Part shown: in pieces, positions 42,267-53,589 of the stretch | How positions within the stretch are numbered: position 1 is the first letter of the stretch | How the letters are laid out: each line of letters opens with the position of its first letter | Assembly: GCF_024505145.1 (NCBI RefSeq) | Contig: NZ_JANIAA010000001.1 | Span: 558,001 to 622,000 of the forward strand | Direction of reading: 5' to 3' | Length of the DNA: 64,000 nt | DNA from: Streptomyces rugosispiralis | GTDB lineage: Bacteria > Actinomycetota > Actinomycetes > Streptomycetales > Streptomycetaceae | Translations under genes and position numbers: made by a program | Notes under the pieces: model-generated | Told to the model about the DNA's origin: nothing | Seen by the model: only the letters and a program-made list of their open reading frames with translations | Database searches by the model: none

Positions 42267-43007
42267 ATGCGCATCGGAGAAATCGCCGCGCTCGTCGGAG
42301 TCACCTCCCGGACCGTGCGGCACTACCACCACATCGGTCTGCTGCCCGAGCCCCAGCGGCGCGCCAACGGATACCGGGTCTACACCCTCCGGGACGCCGT
42401 CCTGCTGGCCCGGATCCGGCGGCTGACCGAACTCGGGCTCGCACTGGACGAGGTGCGGGACGTCCTCGCGGACGACGCCGGGCGTGAGCTGACCGAGGTG
42501 CTGGGCGAGCTGGACGCCGATCTCGCCCGTCAGGAACACGAGATCCAGCAGCGCCGCAAGGTGCTGGCGACGCTGCTGGACGGCCCGCTCACACCGGACG
42601 CGCCGCTCTCCCCCGCGCTCATCGAGCTCCTGAAGGCGGCGCCCGCCACCTCCTCGCCGTCCGCCGCCAAGGACCGCGAGCACCTGATGCTGCTGGAGGG
42701 GATGATCGGCGCGGACGCGGTGTACGCGGCGCTGCGGCCGCTGGCCGGGGACCCCGCCGTGCTCCCGCTGTACGAGCGGCTGGACGAACTGGAGGGGGCC
42801 GCGGCGGACGATCCGCGGATCGCGCCGCTGGCCGAGGAGTTGTTCGCCGCCGTACCGGACGAGGTGCTGGCGGCCATCCCGGACAGCGGCCCGACGGCGA
42901 CCGGCTTCGAGCAGGCGCTGCTCGACGACTACTCGCCCGCCCAGGCCGAGGTGGTGCGCCGGGTGATGCGGCAGCTGACCGCCCGGCTCAGCAGGAACAC
43001 GTCATGA
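42267..43007 (+). CDS. MerR-family transcriptional regulator
   Basis: 246 residues from ATG 42267. The HTH is MRIGEIAALVGVTSRTVRHY with YHHIGLLPEPQRRANGYRVY, followed by a dimerising coiled coil (ADLARQEHEIQQRRKVLATLL). The C-terminal effector part (about residues 130-246) is helical and Ala/Leu-rich, not a metal-binding Cys loop, so a small organic ligand is more likely. It overlaps the membrane protein gene by 4 bases and probably shares its transcript. Confidence 0.88.
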   Translation: MRIGEIAALVGVTSRTVRHYHHIGLLPEPQRRANGYRVYTLRDAVLLARIRRLTELGLALDEVRDVLADDAGRELTEVLGELDADLARQEHEIQQRRKVLATLLDGPLTPDAPLSPALIELLKAAPATSSPSAAKDREHLMLLEGMIGADAVYAALRPLAGDPAVLPLYERLDELEGAAADDPRIAPLAEELFAAVPDEVLAAIPDSGPTATGFEQALLDDYSPAQAEVVRRVMRQLTARLSRNTS

Positions 43008-43687
43008 ACCGGCCATCCGCACGGGCGGCGGTGTGGGCGAAAGGCGTGGCGGAGGCCCTGGTCCCGCTGGTCGCGCGCCGGCTCGTGCGGCACGAGGTCC
43101 GGGCCCTGCACAGCCTCGGGCTGTGGGTGCTGCGCCGCCGCCACCAGGTCCCCGAGGGGGCGCTGGCCGTCGCCTACACCGGACCCCAGACGGCCATGAT
43201 GTACGGGATGATCTTCGTGTCCGTCATCGAGACGGTGGCGCTGGCCCTGGTGATCCCCTGGCCGGTGGTGCACGCGATCCTGCTCGTCATCGATCTGTAC
43301 GGGGTGGTGCTGATCCTCGCTCTGCACGCGTCCTGTGTGGTCCGGCCGCATGTCGTGGGGTCCGACGGCTCGCTGCGGGTCCGCTACGGCGCACTGTTCG
43401 ACCTGCGGGTCCCGGCCGCCACCATCGCCGGCGCCCGGGTCGACCGGCGCTATCCGGACGGACGGCTGGTGCGGCTGAGCCCGGACGGGGTGCTCGACCT
43501 CGCGGTGGGCAGCCAGACCACGGTGACGGTGGAGCTGACGGAGCCGGTGCCGTTCGTACGGCCCCTCGGGCGCCGGGGCGTCGCCCGTACGCTCCGGTTC
43601 CACGCGGACGACCCGCGGGCGGCGGTCGCCGCGCTCACCCGGGCCCGGACCGGGGTGGCGCCGGATCCGTCAGCGGCGCCGCAGTGA
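43004..43687 (+). CDS. Membrane protein coupled to MerR
   Basis: 227 residues, ATG 43004 overlapping the MerR stop. Two adjacent membrane helices (MMYGMIFVSVIETVALALVI and VHAILLVIDLYGVVLILALHA) are followed by a cytoplasmic PH-like beta-rich domain (LRVRYGALFDLRVPAATIAGARV, VTVELTEPVPFVRPLG). Function is unknown. The coupling suggests it is regulated by, or signals to, the MerR protein. Its end overlaps the converging aldo/keto reductase remnant by 18 bases. Confidence 0.78.
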   Translation: MNRPSARAAVWAKGVAEALVPLVARRLVRHEVRALHSLGLWVLRRRHQVPEGALAVAYTGPQTAMMYGMIFVSVIETVALALVIPWPVVHAILLVIDLYGVVLILALHASCVVRPHVVGSDGSLRVRYGALFDLRVPAATIAGARVDRRYPDGRLVRLSPDGVLDLAVGSQTTVTVELTEPVPFVRPLGRRGVARTLRFHADDPRAAVAALTRARTGVAPDPSAAPQ

Positions 43688-44688
43688 CGGGTCGAGCAGC
43701 GCGGGCGGAGTGTCGTGCTTCTCGTGCGCGGCGAGGTCGGTGCCGGGGGCCACGATCGCGTCGATCGCGTCCAGCACATCGGCGGAGAGCACGGTGTCGG
43801 CGGCGGCGAGCTGCGTGTGCAGATGGTCCAGTGTGCGCGGGCCGACGAGGGCGCTGGTCACGGCGGGATGCGCGGTGACGAATCCGAGCGCGAGCTGGAT
43901 CATGGTCAGACCGGCCTCGTCGGCGACCTTGGCCAGCCGCTCGACGGCGTCGAGCCGGGCCCGGTTCGAGGGGGTGGTGACATCGAAGCGCTCCGGCATC
44001 ATCGCCGAGCGGCTGGTGCTGATGGACCGGCCCTCGCGGATGGCGCCCGACAGCCAGCCCGAGGCCAGCGGGCTCCACACCAGCACGCCGAGCCCGTACT
44101 CCTCGGTGACGGGCAGTACGTCGCGCTCGATCCCGCGCTGCAGGATCGAGTAGCTGGGCTGTTCGGTGACATAGCGGCTCAGGCGGTGTTCCTGGGCGGC
44201 CCACTGGGCCTGGACGACGCGGTGGGCGGGAACGTCGAGGAGCCGAAGTAGCGGATCTTCCCCGCGCGCCGCAGGTCGGTGAGCGCCGACAGCGTCTCCT
44301 CGTCGCTGGTGGCCGGGTCCCATCGGTGGATCTGGTAGAGATCGACGTGGTCGACGCCGAGCCGGCGCAGGCTGTTGTCCAGCTCGGTGACCAGCCAGCG
44401 GCGTGAGCTGCCCCGGTGGTTGGGCTCGTCGCCCATGGGCAGCCCCGCCTTCGTGGCCAGCACGATGTCGTCGCGGCGGCCGGCGATGGCCTTGCCGACC
44501 ATCTCCTCCGACTCACCGGCGCTGTACATGTCGGCGGTGTCGATGAGGTTGATCCCGGCCTCGAGGGCGGCATCGACGAGGGCGGTGGCCTCGTCCTGGG
44601 TGGTGCGCCCGATCCTGCCGAAGTTCATCGCGCCGAGCGCGAGGGAGCTGACCTGCACACCGGTGCGGCCCAAGGTGCGGTACTGCAT
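43670..44688 (-). pseudogene. Aldo/keto reductase interrupted by a single-base frameshift
   Basis: From ATG 44688 (GGAGG nine bases upstream) the protein reads MQYRTLGRTGVQVSSLALGA with the tetrad Asp-Tyr in LIDTADMYSAGESEE, Lys in VLATKAG and His in LYQIHRWDP, as far as YFGSSTFP. The frame then breaks near 44227-44230, within a run of GGGCGGG on the + strand. One missing base restores AHRVVQAQWAAQEHRLSRY and a normal C-terminus to 43670. A sequencing error in the G/C run cannot be excluded. It is divergent from the TetR gene, with an operator between. Confidence 0.85.
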
Positions 44689-44806
44689 GAGCGTGTTCCT
44701 CCACTGCGGGAAAGCGTGGTGGCATCGCGGAGCGCGATGCGTGGTTTGGTCGCCGGGCCCCCGCTCTGACATCATGGGCAAACGGAACCTGGCTCCGGTA
44801 ACGATA

Positions 44807-44821
44807 CGGAACGTCGTTCCG
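44807..44821. promoter_or_regulatory. Candidate TetR operator
   Basis: CGGAAC-GTC-GTTCCG (44807-44821), in the 166-base gap between the divergent aldo/keto reductase and TetR genes. Another CGGAACC occurs at 44783-44789. Confidence 0.6.
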
Positions 44822-44854
44822 CTTTGCAAGCGCGACAGCGGAGGGAGCGGCGCG

Positions 44855-45445
44855 GTGAGCGACGGCAACAAGGGCGCGGGGCCCTCGGCCCGGTCCAAGC
44901 GGGCGGACGCCCGGCGCAATCAGGAGAACCTGCTCGACGCGGCCGCCTCGGTGTTCGTCACCTCGGGCGTGGAAGCGCCGGTGCGCGACATCGCGGCCGA
45001 GGCCGGTGTCGGCGTGGGCACGATCTACCGCCACTTCCCGACCCGGGCGGACCTGATCATCGCCGTCTACCGGCACCAGGTCGAGGCCTGCGCCGAGGCC
45101 GGTCCGGCCCTGCTGGCGAGCAGCGCGACACCGCATGCCGCACTGGGGCAGTGGATCAATCTCTTTGTCGACTTCCTGGTCACCAAGCACGGCCTCGCCG
45201 CCGTGCTGCGGTCCGACAACACGAGCTTCGACACGCTGCACTCGTACTTCATCGACCGCCTCCTGCCCGTGTGCACCCAACTGCTCGACGCGGCGGCCGA
45301 CGCCGGGGAGATCCGGCCCGACCTGAAGGCGTACGAGCTCATGCGCGGCGTCGGGAACCTCTGCATCGGCGCCGAGCACGACCCGAGTTACGACGCTCGC
45401 CGGCTGGTCGCACTCCTCATCGCGGGGCTGCGCCAACCGCGGTGA
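44855..45445 (+). CDS. TetR-family transcriptional regulator
   Basis: 196 residues from GTG 44855, preceded by GGAGGGAG. The HTH is SGVEAPVRDIAAEAGVGVGTIYRHFPTRADLI. The C-terminal domain (LFVDFLVTKHGLAAVL, LMRGVGNLCIGAEHDPSYDARRLVALLIAGL) matches the common SCO-type ligand domain associated with aldo/keto reductases and short-chain dehydrogenases. It probably represses the divergent reductase, which is now frameshifted. Confidence 0.9.
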   Translation: MSDGNKGAGPSARSKRADARRNQENLLDAAASVFVTSGVEAPVRDIAAEAGVGVGTIYRHFPTRADLIIAVYRHQVEACAEAGPALLASSATPHAALGQWINLFVDFLVTKHGLAAVLRSDNTSFDTLHSYFIDRLLPVCTQLLDAAADAGEIRPDLKAYELMRGVGNLCIGAEHDPSYDARRLVALLIAGLRQPR

Positions 45446-45522
45446 CCGCGACCGATTTCTGAGTACGTACCTGAGTATCCGGACGGATACGGAGCCGACC
45501 GCATCCGCCCATCCTTGTCCGC

Positions 45523-45810
45523 ATGAGTGAGACACCGGTCAAGCAGCAGAGCACGGCCGCGTTCTACGGTCAGGCGATCGCCTCCTTCGCCGTCGCCATG
45601 GCCGCCACCGCCATCGGCATCTTCCGGCTGAGCGCCGACGCCTGGGTGCGCGGCTTCCTCGCCATCTCCGTGCTCTACCTGGTGACCTCGGCCTTCACCC
45701 TGGCCAAGGTGATCCGGGACCGGCAGGAGGCCGGGCAGATCGTCAGCCGGGTCGATCAGGCGCGGGTGGAGAAGCTGCTCGCGAACCACGACCCGTTCGA
45801 GAAGCTGTAG
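45523..45810 (+). CDS. YiaA/YiaB-family two-helix membrane protein
   Basis: 95 residues with two helices, AFYGQAIASFAVAMAATAIG and WVRGFLAISVLYLVTSAFTLA, the YiaAB domain. The C-terminal tail is charged (IRDRQEAGQIVSRVDQARVE). The family is widespread and has no known function. It is a single gene. Confidence 0.88.
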   Translation: MSETPVKQQSTAAFYGQAIASFAVAMAATAIGIFRLSADAWVRGFLAISVLYLVTSAFTLAKVIRDRQEAGQIVSRVDQARVEKLLANHDPFEKL

Positions 45811-45832
45811 ACCCGCCGCGCGCCGCCCGGCG

Positions 45833-46075
45833 CTACTCGTCGATGACGAGCCCCTTGGCCTCGAGCACCGCGGCCGGCCGGCTGACCTCGATCACGCTCT
45901 TCCCCGCCCGGTAGGCGGCGATATACGCGTCTTCCGCGTCGCCAGCACATCGCCGAAGGAGCCCGCCTCCGCGTACTGGCCGGCGGAGACCACGATGACA
46001 TCGCCGGGGCGGGCGTGGGCGATAGCCACCTGGAGCACCGGGTGGTGACGCGCAGCATGTGGCTCCTTCAGGTGT
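45833..46075 (-). pseudogene. RraA-family (HMG aldolase/RNase E inhibitor fold) remnant
   Basis: Two pieces in different frames: HPVLQVAIAHARPGDVIVVS with AGSFGDVLA (about 45945-46060), then AEDAYIAAYRAGKSVIEVSR and VLEAKGLVIDE to the stop at 45833. The first piece is the RraA phosphate/metal-loop region, the second the C-terminus. The N-terminal third and about 70-100 residues between the pieces are missing. It lies directly downstream of the truncated aminotransferase. Confidence 0.65.
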
Positions 46076-46759
46076 TCAGGAAAGGTCCGCACCGGCGCGG
46101 GCGATGCCCTCGCAGGCCGCGGTGAGGATGTCGTGGGAGGTGGCGAAGGCGATCCGGAAGTACCGCGGTGCGCCGTACGCGGCACCGTGGATCACCGCCA
46201 CCCGCCGTGACTCCAGCAGATGGGCGGCGAACTCCTCGTCGGGGCGGATCTCGTCGCCGGACGGGGTGCGCCCGCCGATGACCCCGGCGCAGTTGACGAA
46301 GGCGTAGAAGCCACCGCTGGGCGGGGTGCAGGAGAGACCGGGGGTGTCATTGATCCGTTTGACCGCCTCGTCGCGGCGCCCGCGGTAGACGGACACGCAG
46401 TCGCGGACGAAGCTCTGGTCGCCGGTGAGCGCGGCGGTGGCGGCGGCCTGGCCGATGGACGAGGGGCACGAGGAGATCTGGGACTGCAGGGTGTTGATGG
46501 CGCCGACGAGTTCGGCGTTGCCCGCGCCGTATCCGATCCGCCAGCCGGTCATCGCATAGGTCTTGGAGACGCCGTTGGTGAGGAACACCCGGTCGGTCAG
46601 GCGCGGTTCGACACCCGCCACGCTGGGGACGCGGCCCGGCTCGTACCAGATCTCGTCGTAGATCTCGTCGGTGAGCACCTGGACGTGGGGGTGGTCGAGC
46701 AGCACCTCGGCGAGCGCACCCAGCTCCCCGGCGGTGCAGGCCGCGCCCGTCGGGTTGCT
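46076..46759 (-). pseudogene. 5'-truncated class I/II aminotransferase
   Basis: About 225 residues, the C-terminal 55-60% of an aspartate-aminotransferase-type enzyme. Homology begins abruptly at SNPTGAACTAGELGALAEVL and includes the PLP lysine (NGVSKTYAMTGWRIGYG) and the substrate Arg in PRYFRIAFATS. The N-terminal domain that closes the active site is absent, and the frame upstream of 46759 is unrelated. Sequence on the opposite strand starting at 46755 looks like a different gene fragment, marking a rearrangement joint. Confidence 0.8.
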
Positions 46760-46905
46760 CCTGGAGGTACGGCGGATCGTCGAGCCGGCCATCCAGGTCA
46801 AGCTCTCCCTCTGCGCCTCCGGCCATCAGCCGCTGCCGGAGCCCGCCCATGCCGTGCACGACCTGTTCCACGAGCTGATCACCGACTTCGGCCAGCCCGT
46901 CGCGC
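46755..46905 (+). pseudogene. Unidentified coding remnant, possibly of an FCD-type GntR regulator
   Basis: The + strand reads LLLEVRRIVEPAIQVKLSLC and then HAVHDLFHELITDFGQ without start or stop of its own. LLEVRRIVEPAI resembles the beginning of an FCD domain; the rest is not recognised. It starts exactly where the aminotransferase homology on the other strand ends. Confidence 0.4.
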
Positions 46906-46907
46906 GT

Positions 46908-47933
46908 TCACCCACCCGGGGGCGGTCCGCTGGTGCCCCGTACCGTCAGCTTGGGATCCAGTACCGCCTCCCTCGGCTCCGACACCGCGTTCTCCAGCCG
47001 CTCCACGGCGAACCGCACCGCGTACTCGGCCATGAGCACCGCGTCCTGGCGGACGGTGGTCAGGCCGATCGGCATCAGATGGGAGAGGTGGCTGTCGTCA
47101 TAGCCCACGACCGACAGATCGCGCGGAACCTCGACACCCGCCCGCGCCAGGGTCATCAACAGCCCCATCGCACAACGGTCGTTGCCCGCGAGGACCGCCG
47201 TCGGCAGGGGCCGGCCGTGGTCGCGCTCGGCCAGCAGCAGCCGCCCCGCGTCGATGCCCGACTGCTCGGTGTGCTCGCCCGGGATCACCCGTAGCTCCCG
47301 CTCCAGGCCGTGGCGGCGCATCGCGGTCCGGTAGGCGCGGCGGCGCTCGGCCGAGCCCGGTCCGCGGCCGCCGTCGATGTGCACGATCCCGCGGTGGCCC
47401 AGTTCGACGAGGTGCTCCATGGCCTGCCGTACGCCCTTGCCCTCGGCCGTGTGCACGCTGTCGACGCGGGCGTGGGGCACTCGGCGGCCGACGGAGACGG
47501 CGACCGTGCGGTGTCCCAGGGCGTCGAGGTCGGCGGGCTGTGCGTCGGGGCCGAGCAGGATCACCGCCTCGCAGCGGTGGCCGAGGAGCGCCTCGACGGC
47601 CCTGGCCTCGCCACGCCCCCGAGTGGTCGCGGAGAGCAGGACGTCATAGCCGAGCCGCTCGGCCTCGGGGTAGATGCCCTCGACGAGGTCGGCCTGGAAG
47701 GGCTGGTGCACGGTGAACATCACGCCGAGGGTGCGGCTGCGGCCGCGGGCCAGCAGCCGGGCCGCGCTGTCGGGCCGGTATCCGATCTCGTCGGCGACGC
47801 GCAGCACCCGGTCGCGGGTCCGCGGGCTCGCCCCCGGCTGATCGCGGAAGACGATCGAGACCAGTGCCCGGGACACGCCCGCCTGCTCGGCGACGTCCGC
47901 CATGGTGGGCCGCTGCTTGCCCGATGTTTCCAC
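46908..47933 (-). CDS. LacI-family transcriptional regulator
   Basis: 341 residues from GTG 47933 with GGAGGG nine bases upstream. The HTH is RPTMADVAEQAGVSRALVSI with the hinge GYRPDSAARLLARGRS, then a sugar-binding domain (TLGVMFTVHQPFQADLVEGI, ILLGPDAQPADLDALG, VDSVHTAEGKGVRQAMEHLV, VVGYDDSHLSHL). It is divergent from the inositol-type operon and is presumably its repressor. Confidence 0.92.
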   Translation of the reverse strand: METSGKQRPTMADVAEQAGVSRALVSIVFRDQPGASPRTRDRVLRVADEIGYRPDSAARLLARGRSRTLGVMFTVHQPFQADLVEGIYPEAERLGYDVLLSATTRGRGEARAVEALLGHRCEAVILLGPDAQPADLDALGHRTVAVSVGRRVPHARVDSVHTAEGKGVRQAMEHLVELGHRGIVHIDGGRGPGSAERRRAYRTAMRRHGLERELRVIPGEHTEQSGIDAGRLLLAERDHGRPLPTAVLAGNDRCAMGLLMTLARAGVEVPRDLSVVGYDDSHLSHLMPIGLTTVRQDAVLMAEYAVRFAVERLENAVSEPREAVLDPKLTVRGTSGPPPGG

Positions 47934-48037
47934 CTGTGACCACCCTCCGACGCAGCCCAACCTTACGGGCAGTCGTGAAATCCTCCGGCAACAAGCTATT
48001 GACATGACATTCGGACAGCGGCCATCGTACTCGCCTG

Positions 48038-48060
48038 GAGCGCGCTACTAGAGCGCGCTA
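48038..48060. promoter_or_regulatory. Candidate LacI operator repeats
   Basis: GAGCGCGCTA occurs at 48038-48047 and again at 48051-48060, in the 189-base divergent promoter region. The AGCGCGCT core is self-complementary, the centre CG being typical of LacI-family sites. Confidence 0.6.
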
Positions 48061-48122
48061 GTCGACCCCGTTCCCCTCGATCCGCGACCCCGTCCTCGTC
48101 CCCCTCCACCGAAGGACACGCC

Positions 48123-49073
48123 ATGGCAACGGCGCCATCCCCCCTCCGCACCACCGCGGGCAACCTGTGCCTGGGTTCCGCCCCCGACTCCTGGGGGGTC
48201 TGGTTCCCCGAGGACGAGCACCAGGTGGCGTACACCCGATTCCTCGACGAGCTGGCAGCGGCCGGCTACCAGTGGCTGGAGCTCGGTCCGTACGGCTATC
48301 TGCCCACCGACCCGCCGCGGCTGAAGGCCGAGCTCGACGCGCGCGGTCTGCGGGTCTCCGGCGGCACCGCGTTCGGGGCGCTGCACCGCCCCGGCGCCTG
48401 GGACGAGACGCTCGCCCATGTGCGTGACGTGGCCGAGCTGACCGCCGCCGCGGGGGCTCACCACCTGGTCCTGATCCCGCCCATGTTCCGGGACGAGAAG
48501 ACCGGCGACTACACCGAGCCGCCCGAGCTGACCGCCGAGCAGTGGGCGGGCTTCGGCCGGTCCGCCGACCGGCTGGGCAAGCTCCTGCTGGACGAGTACG
48601 GCATACGTCTGGTCATCCACCCGCACGCCGACAGCCACATCCAGACCCAGCCGGAGATCGAGCGACTGCTCAACGAGTCCGACAGCCGTTACACCAACCT
48701 CTGTCTGGACACCGGACACGTGGCGTACGGCGGCGGTGACAACCTCGATCTGATCCGCCGCTTCGGCGAGCGTGTCGGCTACGTCCACATCAAACAGATG
48801 GATCCCACCGTGCTCGCCCAGGTGGCCGCCGAGAACCTCTCCTTCGGCGAGGCCGTCAAGCGCGGCGTATGTGTCTCCCCACCCGCCGGTGTGCCGAACC
48901 CGGCCGATGTGGTGGCCGAACTCACCGCTCTCGACGCCGAGTTGTTCGTCATCGTCGAGCAGGATCTGTATCCGTGCGCGCCCGATGTGCCGTTGCCCAT
49001 CGCCGTCAGCACCCGTGAGCACCTGGCCGGCTGCGGCCTCACCGGAACCCGACGCCCGACCCTCGACCGGTAG
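48123..49073 (+). CDS. TIM-barrel sugar isomerase/epimerase, IolE-like
   Basis: 316 residues from ATG 48123. The xylose-isomerase-like barrel shows GSAPDSWGVWFPED at strand 1, YQWLELGPYGYLP, LRVSGGTAFGALH, RLVIHPHADSHIQTQ (metal ligand), NLCLDTGHVAYGG and VGYVHIKQMD. It resembles inosose dehydratases and related enzymes of inositol pathways. The company of an IolT-like porter, an IolG-like remnant and IolH supports an inositol or inositol-like substrate. First gene after the divergent LacI. Confidence 0.8.
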   Translation: MATAPSPLRTTAGNLCLGSAPDSWGVWFPEDEHQVAYTRFLDELAAAGYQWLELGPYGYLPTDPPRLKAELDARGLRVSGGTAFGALHRPGAWDETLAHVRDVAELTAAAGAHHLVLIPPMFRDEKTGDYTEPPELTAEQWAGFGRSADRLGKLLLDEYGIRLVIHPHADSHIQTQPEIERLLNESDSRYTNLCLDTGHVAYGGGDNLDLIRRFGERVGYVHIKQMDPTVLAQVAAENLSFGEAVKRGVCVSPPAGVPNPADVVAELTALDAELFVIVEQDLYPCAPDVPLPIAVSTREHLAGCGLTGTRRPTLDR

Positions 49074-49082
49074 GAGGCGGCC

Positions 49083-51633
<2,551 letters not shown>

Positions 51634-51638
51634 GACAC

Positions 51639-51680
51639 GGCGGCCGGGCCCGGGTGGACCGCCACCCGGGCCCGGCCGCC
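51639..51680. terminator. 19-bp perfect hairpin between convergent genes
   Basis: GGCGGCCGGGCCCGGGTGG (51639-51657) pairs exactly with 51662-51680 around ACCG. It ends both the iol-type operon and the acyl-CoA dehydrogenase-like gene. Confidence 0.9.
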
Positions 51681-51704
51681 ACCGGTCTGGAGCAGGCGGG
51701 CGGG

Positions 51705-52754
51705 TCAGTCGCGCAGCGCCCGCAGATGGGCGCTGCGGACGTCGGCGGTCTGGCCCTGCACCACCAGGAACAGGCCCTCGCGGGCCAGCCGCTGGGCGGG
51801 GCTGCCGAGGCCGAAGGCCCGGCCGCCGCCCGCCACGATCGCCGCGGTGGTGGCGCGCAGCACGTCATAGGCCCGGGTCTTCACCGCGAGCCGGTCCGCC
51901 AGGCGCTCGCCCGGCGGTACCTCGTCCACCAGCGCGTACGCCTCCCGGCGCACCGCGCGCAGCCGTTCGCCCAGCACCTGCGCCGTCTCCTTCGCCTCCG
52001 CGTCCCCGGCGGCCTCCAGCAGATCCAGGGCGGCGCCGGCCACGCCGAACACGGCCGGGTTGGGGTTGGTGTTCTTCGGCCGGTCCGCGACCGCCCACTC
52101 CTCGTAGGGGCCGCGCCAGACCACCGCGTCCTCGGGCACCACCAGGCCGTCCAGCTCCAGGCCGACCGTGCGGGTGCCGGTCAGCGCGGCGAGTTCGAGC
52201 CGCGGTGTGGGCCGCAGACCGGGCTGCTCACGGGCGTCCGCGAAGGCGAACAGCGCCTCGCCGTCGTCGGTGACCCCGGCGAGCAGCATCACCTCGTTCA
52301 GGCCCCAGCCGGTGTACCACGGCACCCGGCCGTCGAAGCGCCTGCCGCCCGGGACCCGGGTGACCCGCACCGGTGTGCGCGGGAAGGCCCGCAAATGGGA
52401 GAAGGCGACACCGGACAGCAGCGTGCCGTCGCACAGCGGGCGCAGCAGCCACTCGCGCGCCGGGGAGCCGGACGCGGCGAGCATCCTGACCGGGCTGTGG
52501 TGCTGGGTCTGGACGAAGTAGGTGGAGCAGCACGCCCCGGCGAGGATTTCGGCGATCTCGCGGGCCACCGCGTCCGGTGCCTGCGCCCCGCCGTACGCCG
52601 CCGGCCCGCTCACCCCGAGCACTCCGGACCTCTTGACCTCGGCGATCGCGGCCGGGGAGACGCCCTCGCGGTCGGCGGCCTCGGCGCCGGGCGCCAGCAC
52701 CTCATGGGCGAGGCGCCGGGCCACCTCGATCAGTGTGGGGGCCGGGGCGGTCAT
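51705..52754 (-). CDS. Acyl-CoA dehydrogenase-like flavoprotein
   Basis: 349 residues from ATG 52754, overlapping the TetR stop by 4 bases. The ACAD pattern is present but divergent: GVLGVSGPAAYGGAQAPDAV, ACCSTYFVQTQHHSPVRMLA, LLSGVAFSHLRAFPRTPVRV, VPWYTGWGLNEVMLLAGVT and the C-terminal helices with RAFGLGSPAQRLAREGLFLV. Such short forms include group D flavin monooxygenases and thioester-independent dehydrogenases. No typical catalytic Glu segment is evident. It is cotranscribed with TetR and divergent from the exporter. Confidence 0.78.
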   Translation of the reverse strand: MTAPAPTLIEVARRLAHEVLAPGAEAADREGVSPAAIAEVKRSGVLGVSGPAAYGGAQAPDAVAREIAEILAGACCSTYFVQTQHHSPVRMLAASGSPAREWLLRPLCDGTLLSGVAFSHLRAFPRTPVRVTRVPGGRRFDGRVPWYTGWGLNEVMLLAGVTDDGEALFAFADAREQPGLRPTPRLELAALTGTRTVGLELDGLVVPEDAVVWRGPYEEWAVADRPKNTNPNPAVFGVAGAALDLLEAAGDAEAKETAQVLGERLRAVRREAYALVDEVPPGERLADRLAVKTRAYDVLRATTAAIVAGGGRAFGLGSPAQRLAREGLFLVVQGQTADVRSAHLRALRD

Positions 52755-53503
52755 GACCGCTCCTGGGCGCCGGGGGACGCCAGACCGGCCAGCAGCAGGC
52801 GCATGCCGCGGTGGAAGTGGGAGTCCCAGTCGTCCTCCTCCAGGAGCGGGAAGTGTCCGGCGAGGGTGGGGTATTCGTCGATGTGGGCGCGGATGTGGGC
52901 GTCCACGGCCGAGCGGGTCGCCGCCTCGTCGGAGCGCTGCCGCCACACCGCTTCGGAGGAGGCGGAGCCGATCACATAGTGGGTGATGGTGGCCGCGGCG
53001 GAGGACAGATGGACCCCTTCGAAGCCGCCGGTGGTGAGCGCGGTGTAGGCGAACTCCGAGCGGCGCAGCGCGTTGGGCCCCATGAGGGGGCGGGAGTTGG
53101 CCAGGGGCGCGGCCCATGGGTGGCGCAGCAGGACCGAGCGCAGGCCGGTCATGAACGCCTCGATGTCCTCCTGCCATGAGGCGCTGTGCCGCTCGGGGAG
53201 GTCGAGTTCGGCGAAGACCGCGTCGAGAGCCAGGTCCAGGACGTCGTCCTTGGTGGCCACATGCCAGTAGAGGCTGGTCGCGTGGGCGCCGAGCCGCTCG
53301 GCCAGCCGGCGCATGCTCAGTTTCTGCACACCGTCGCGGTCCAGCAGCTCGACGGCGGTGGCGGTGATTCGCTCATGTGACAGCTGAGGCCGTGGGCGGG
53401 GGGTCTTCCCGGGCCGGAACCACACCGCTCCCGGCGCGTTGTCCAGCACCTTCTTCCCCTGCTCCGCGTGCGTTCCCTTGTTCCCGTCCGGCTTCGCGCT
53501 CAC
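52751..53503 (-). CDS. TetR-family regulator (tetracycline-repressor C-domain type)
   Basis: 250 residues. A 40-residue N-terminal arm precedes the [23 protein letters not shown] and [27 protein letters not shown], which matches the TetR/TetR_C subgroup including the W-H-V-A-T-K-D motif. TetR_C members usually control exporters, and the MFS gene lies divergent, 86 bases away, with a candidate operator between. Confidence 0.9.
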   Translation of the reverse strand: MSAKPDGNKGTHAEQGKKVLDNAPGAVWFRPGKTPRPRPQLSHERITATAVELLDRDGVQKLSMRRLAERLGAHATSLYWHVATKDDVLDLALDAVFAELDLPERHSASWQEDIEAFMTGLRSVLLRHPWAAPLANSRPLMGPNALRRSEFAYTALTTGGFEGVHLSSAAATITHYVIGSASSEAVWRQRSDEAATRSAVDAHIRAHIDEYPTLAGHFPLLEEDDWDSHFHRGMRLLLAGLASPGAQERS

Positions 53504-53542
53504 GAGTCCGCAGCCTACCCCGTTGCCGTCACCGCTCGATCG

Positions 53543-53578
53543 CTCCTACAGTACTCGGAGAATCCAACAGTGTAGGAG
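53543..53578. promoter_or_regulatory. Candidate TetR operator arms
   Basis: CTCCTACA (53543-53550) and TGTAGGAG (53571-53578), exact complements 20 bases apart, in the gap between TetR and the exporter, ending 11 bases before the exporter start. Each arm could also be a half of a separate site. Confidence 0.55.
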
Positions 53579-53589
53579 AACGGAGAGTC

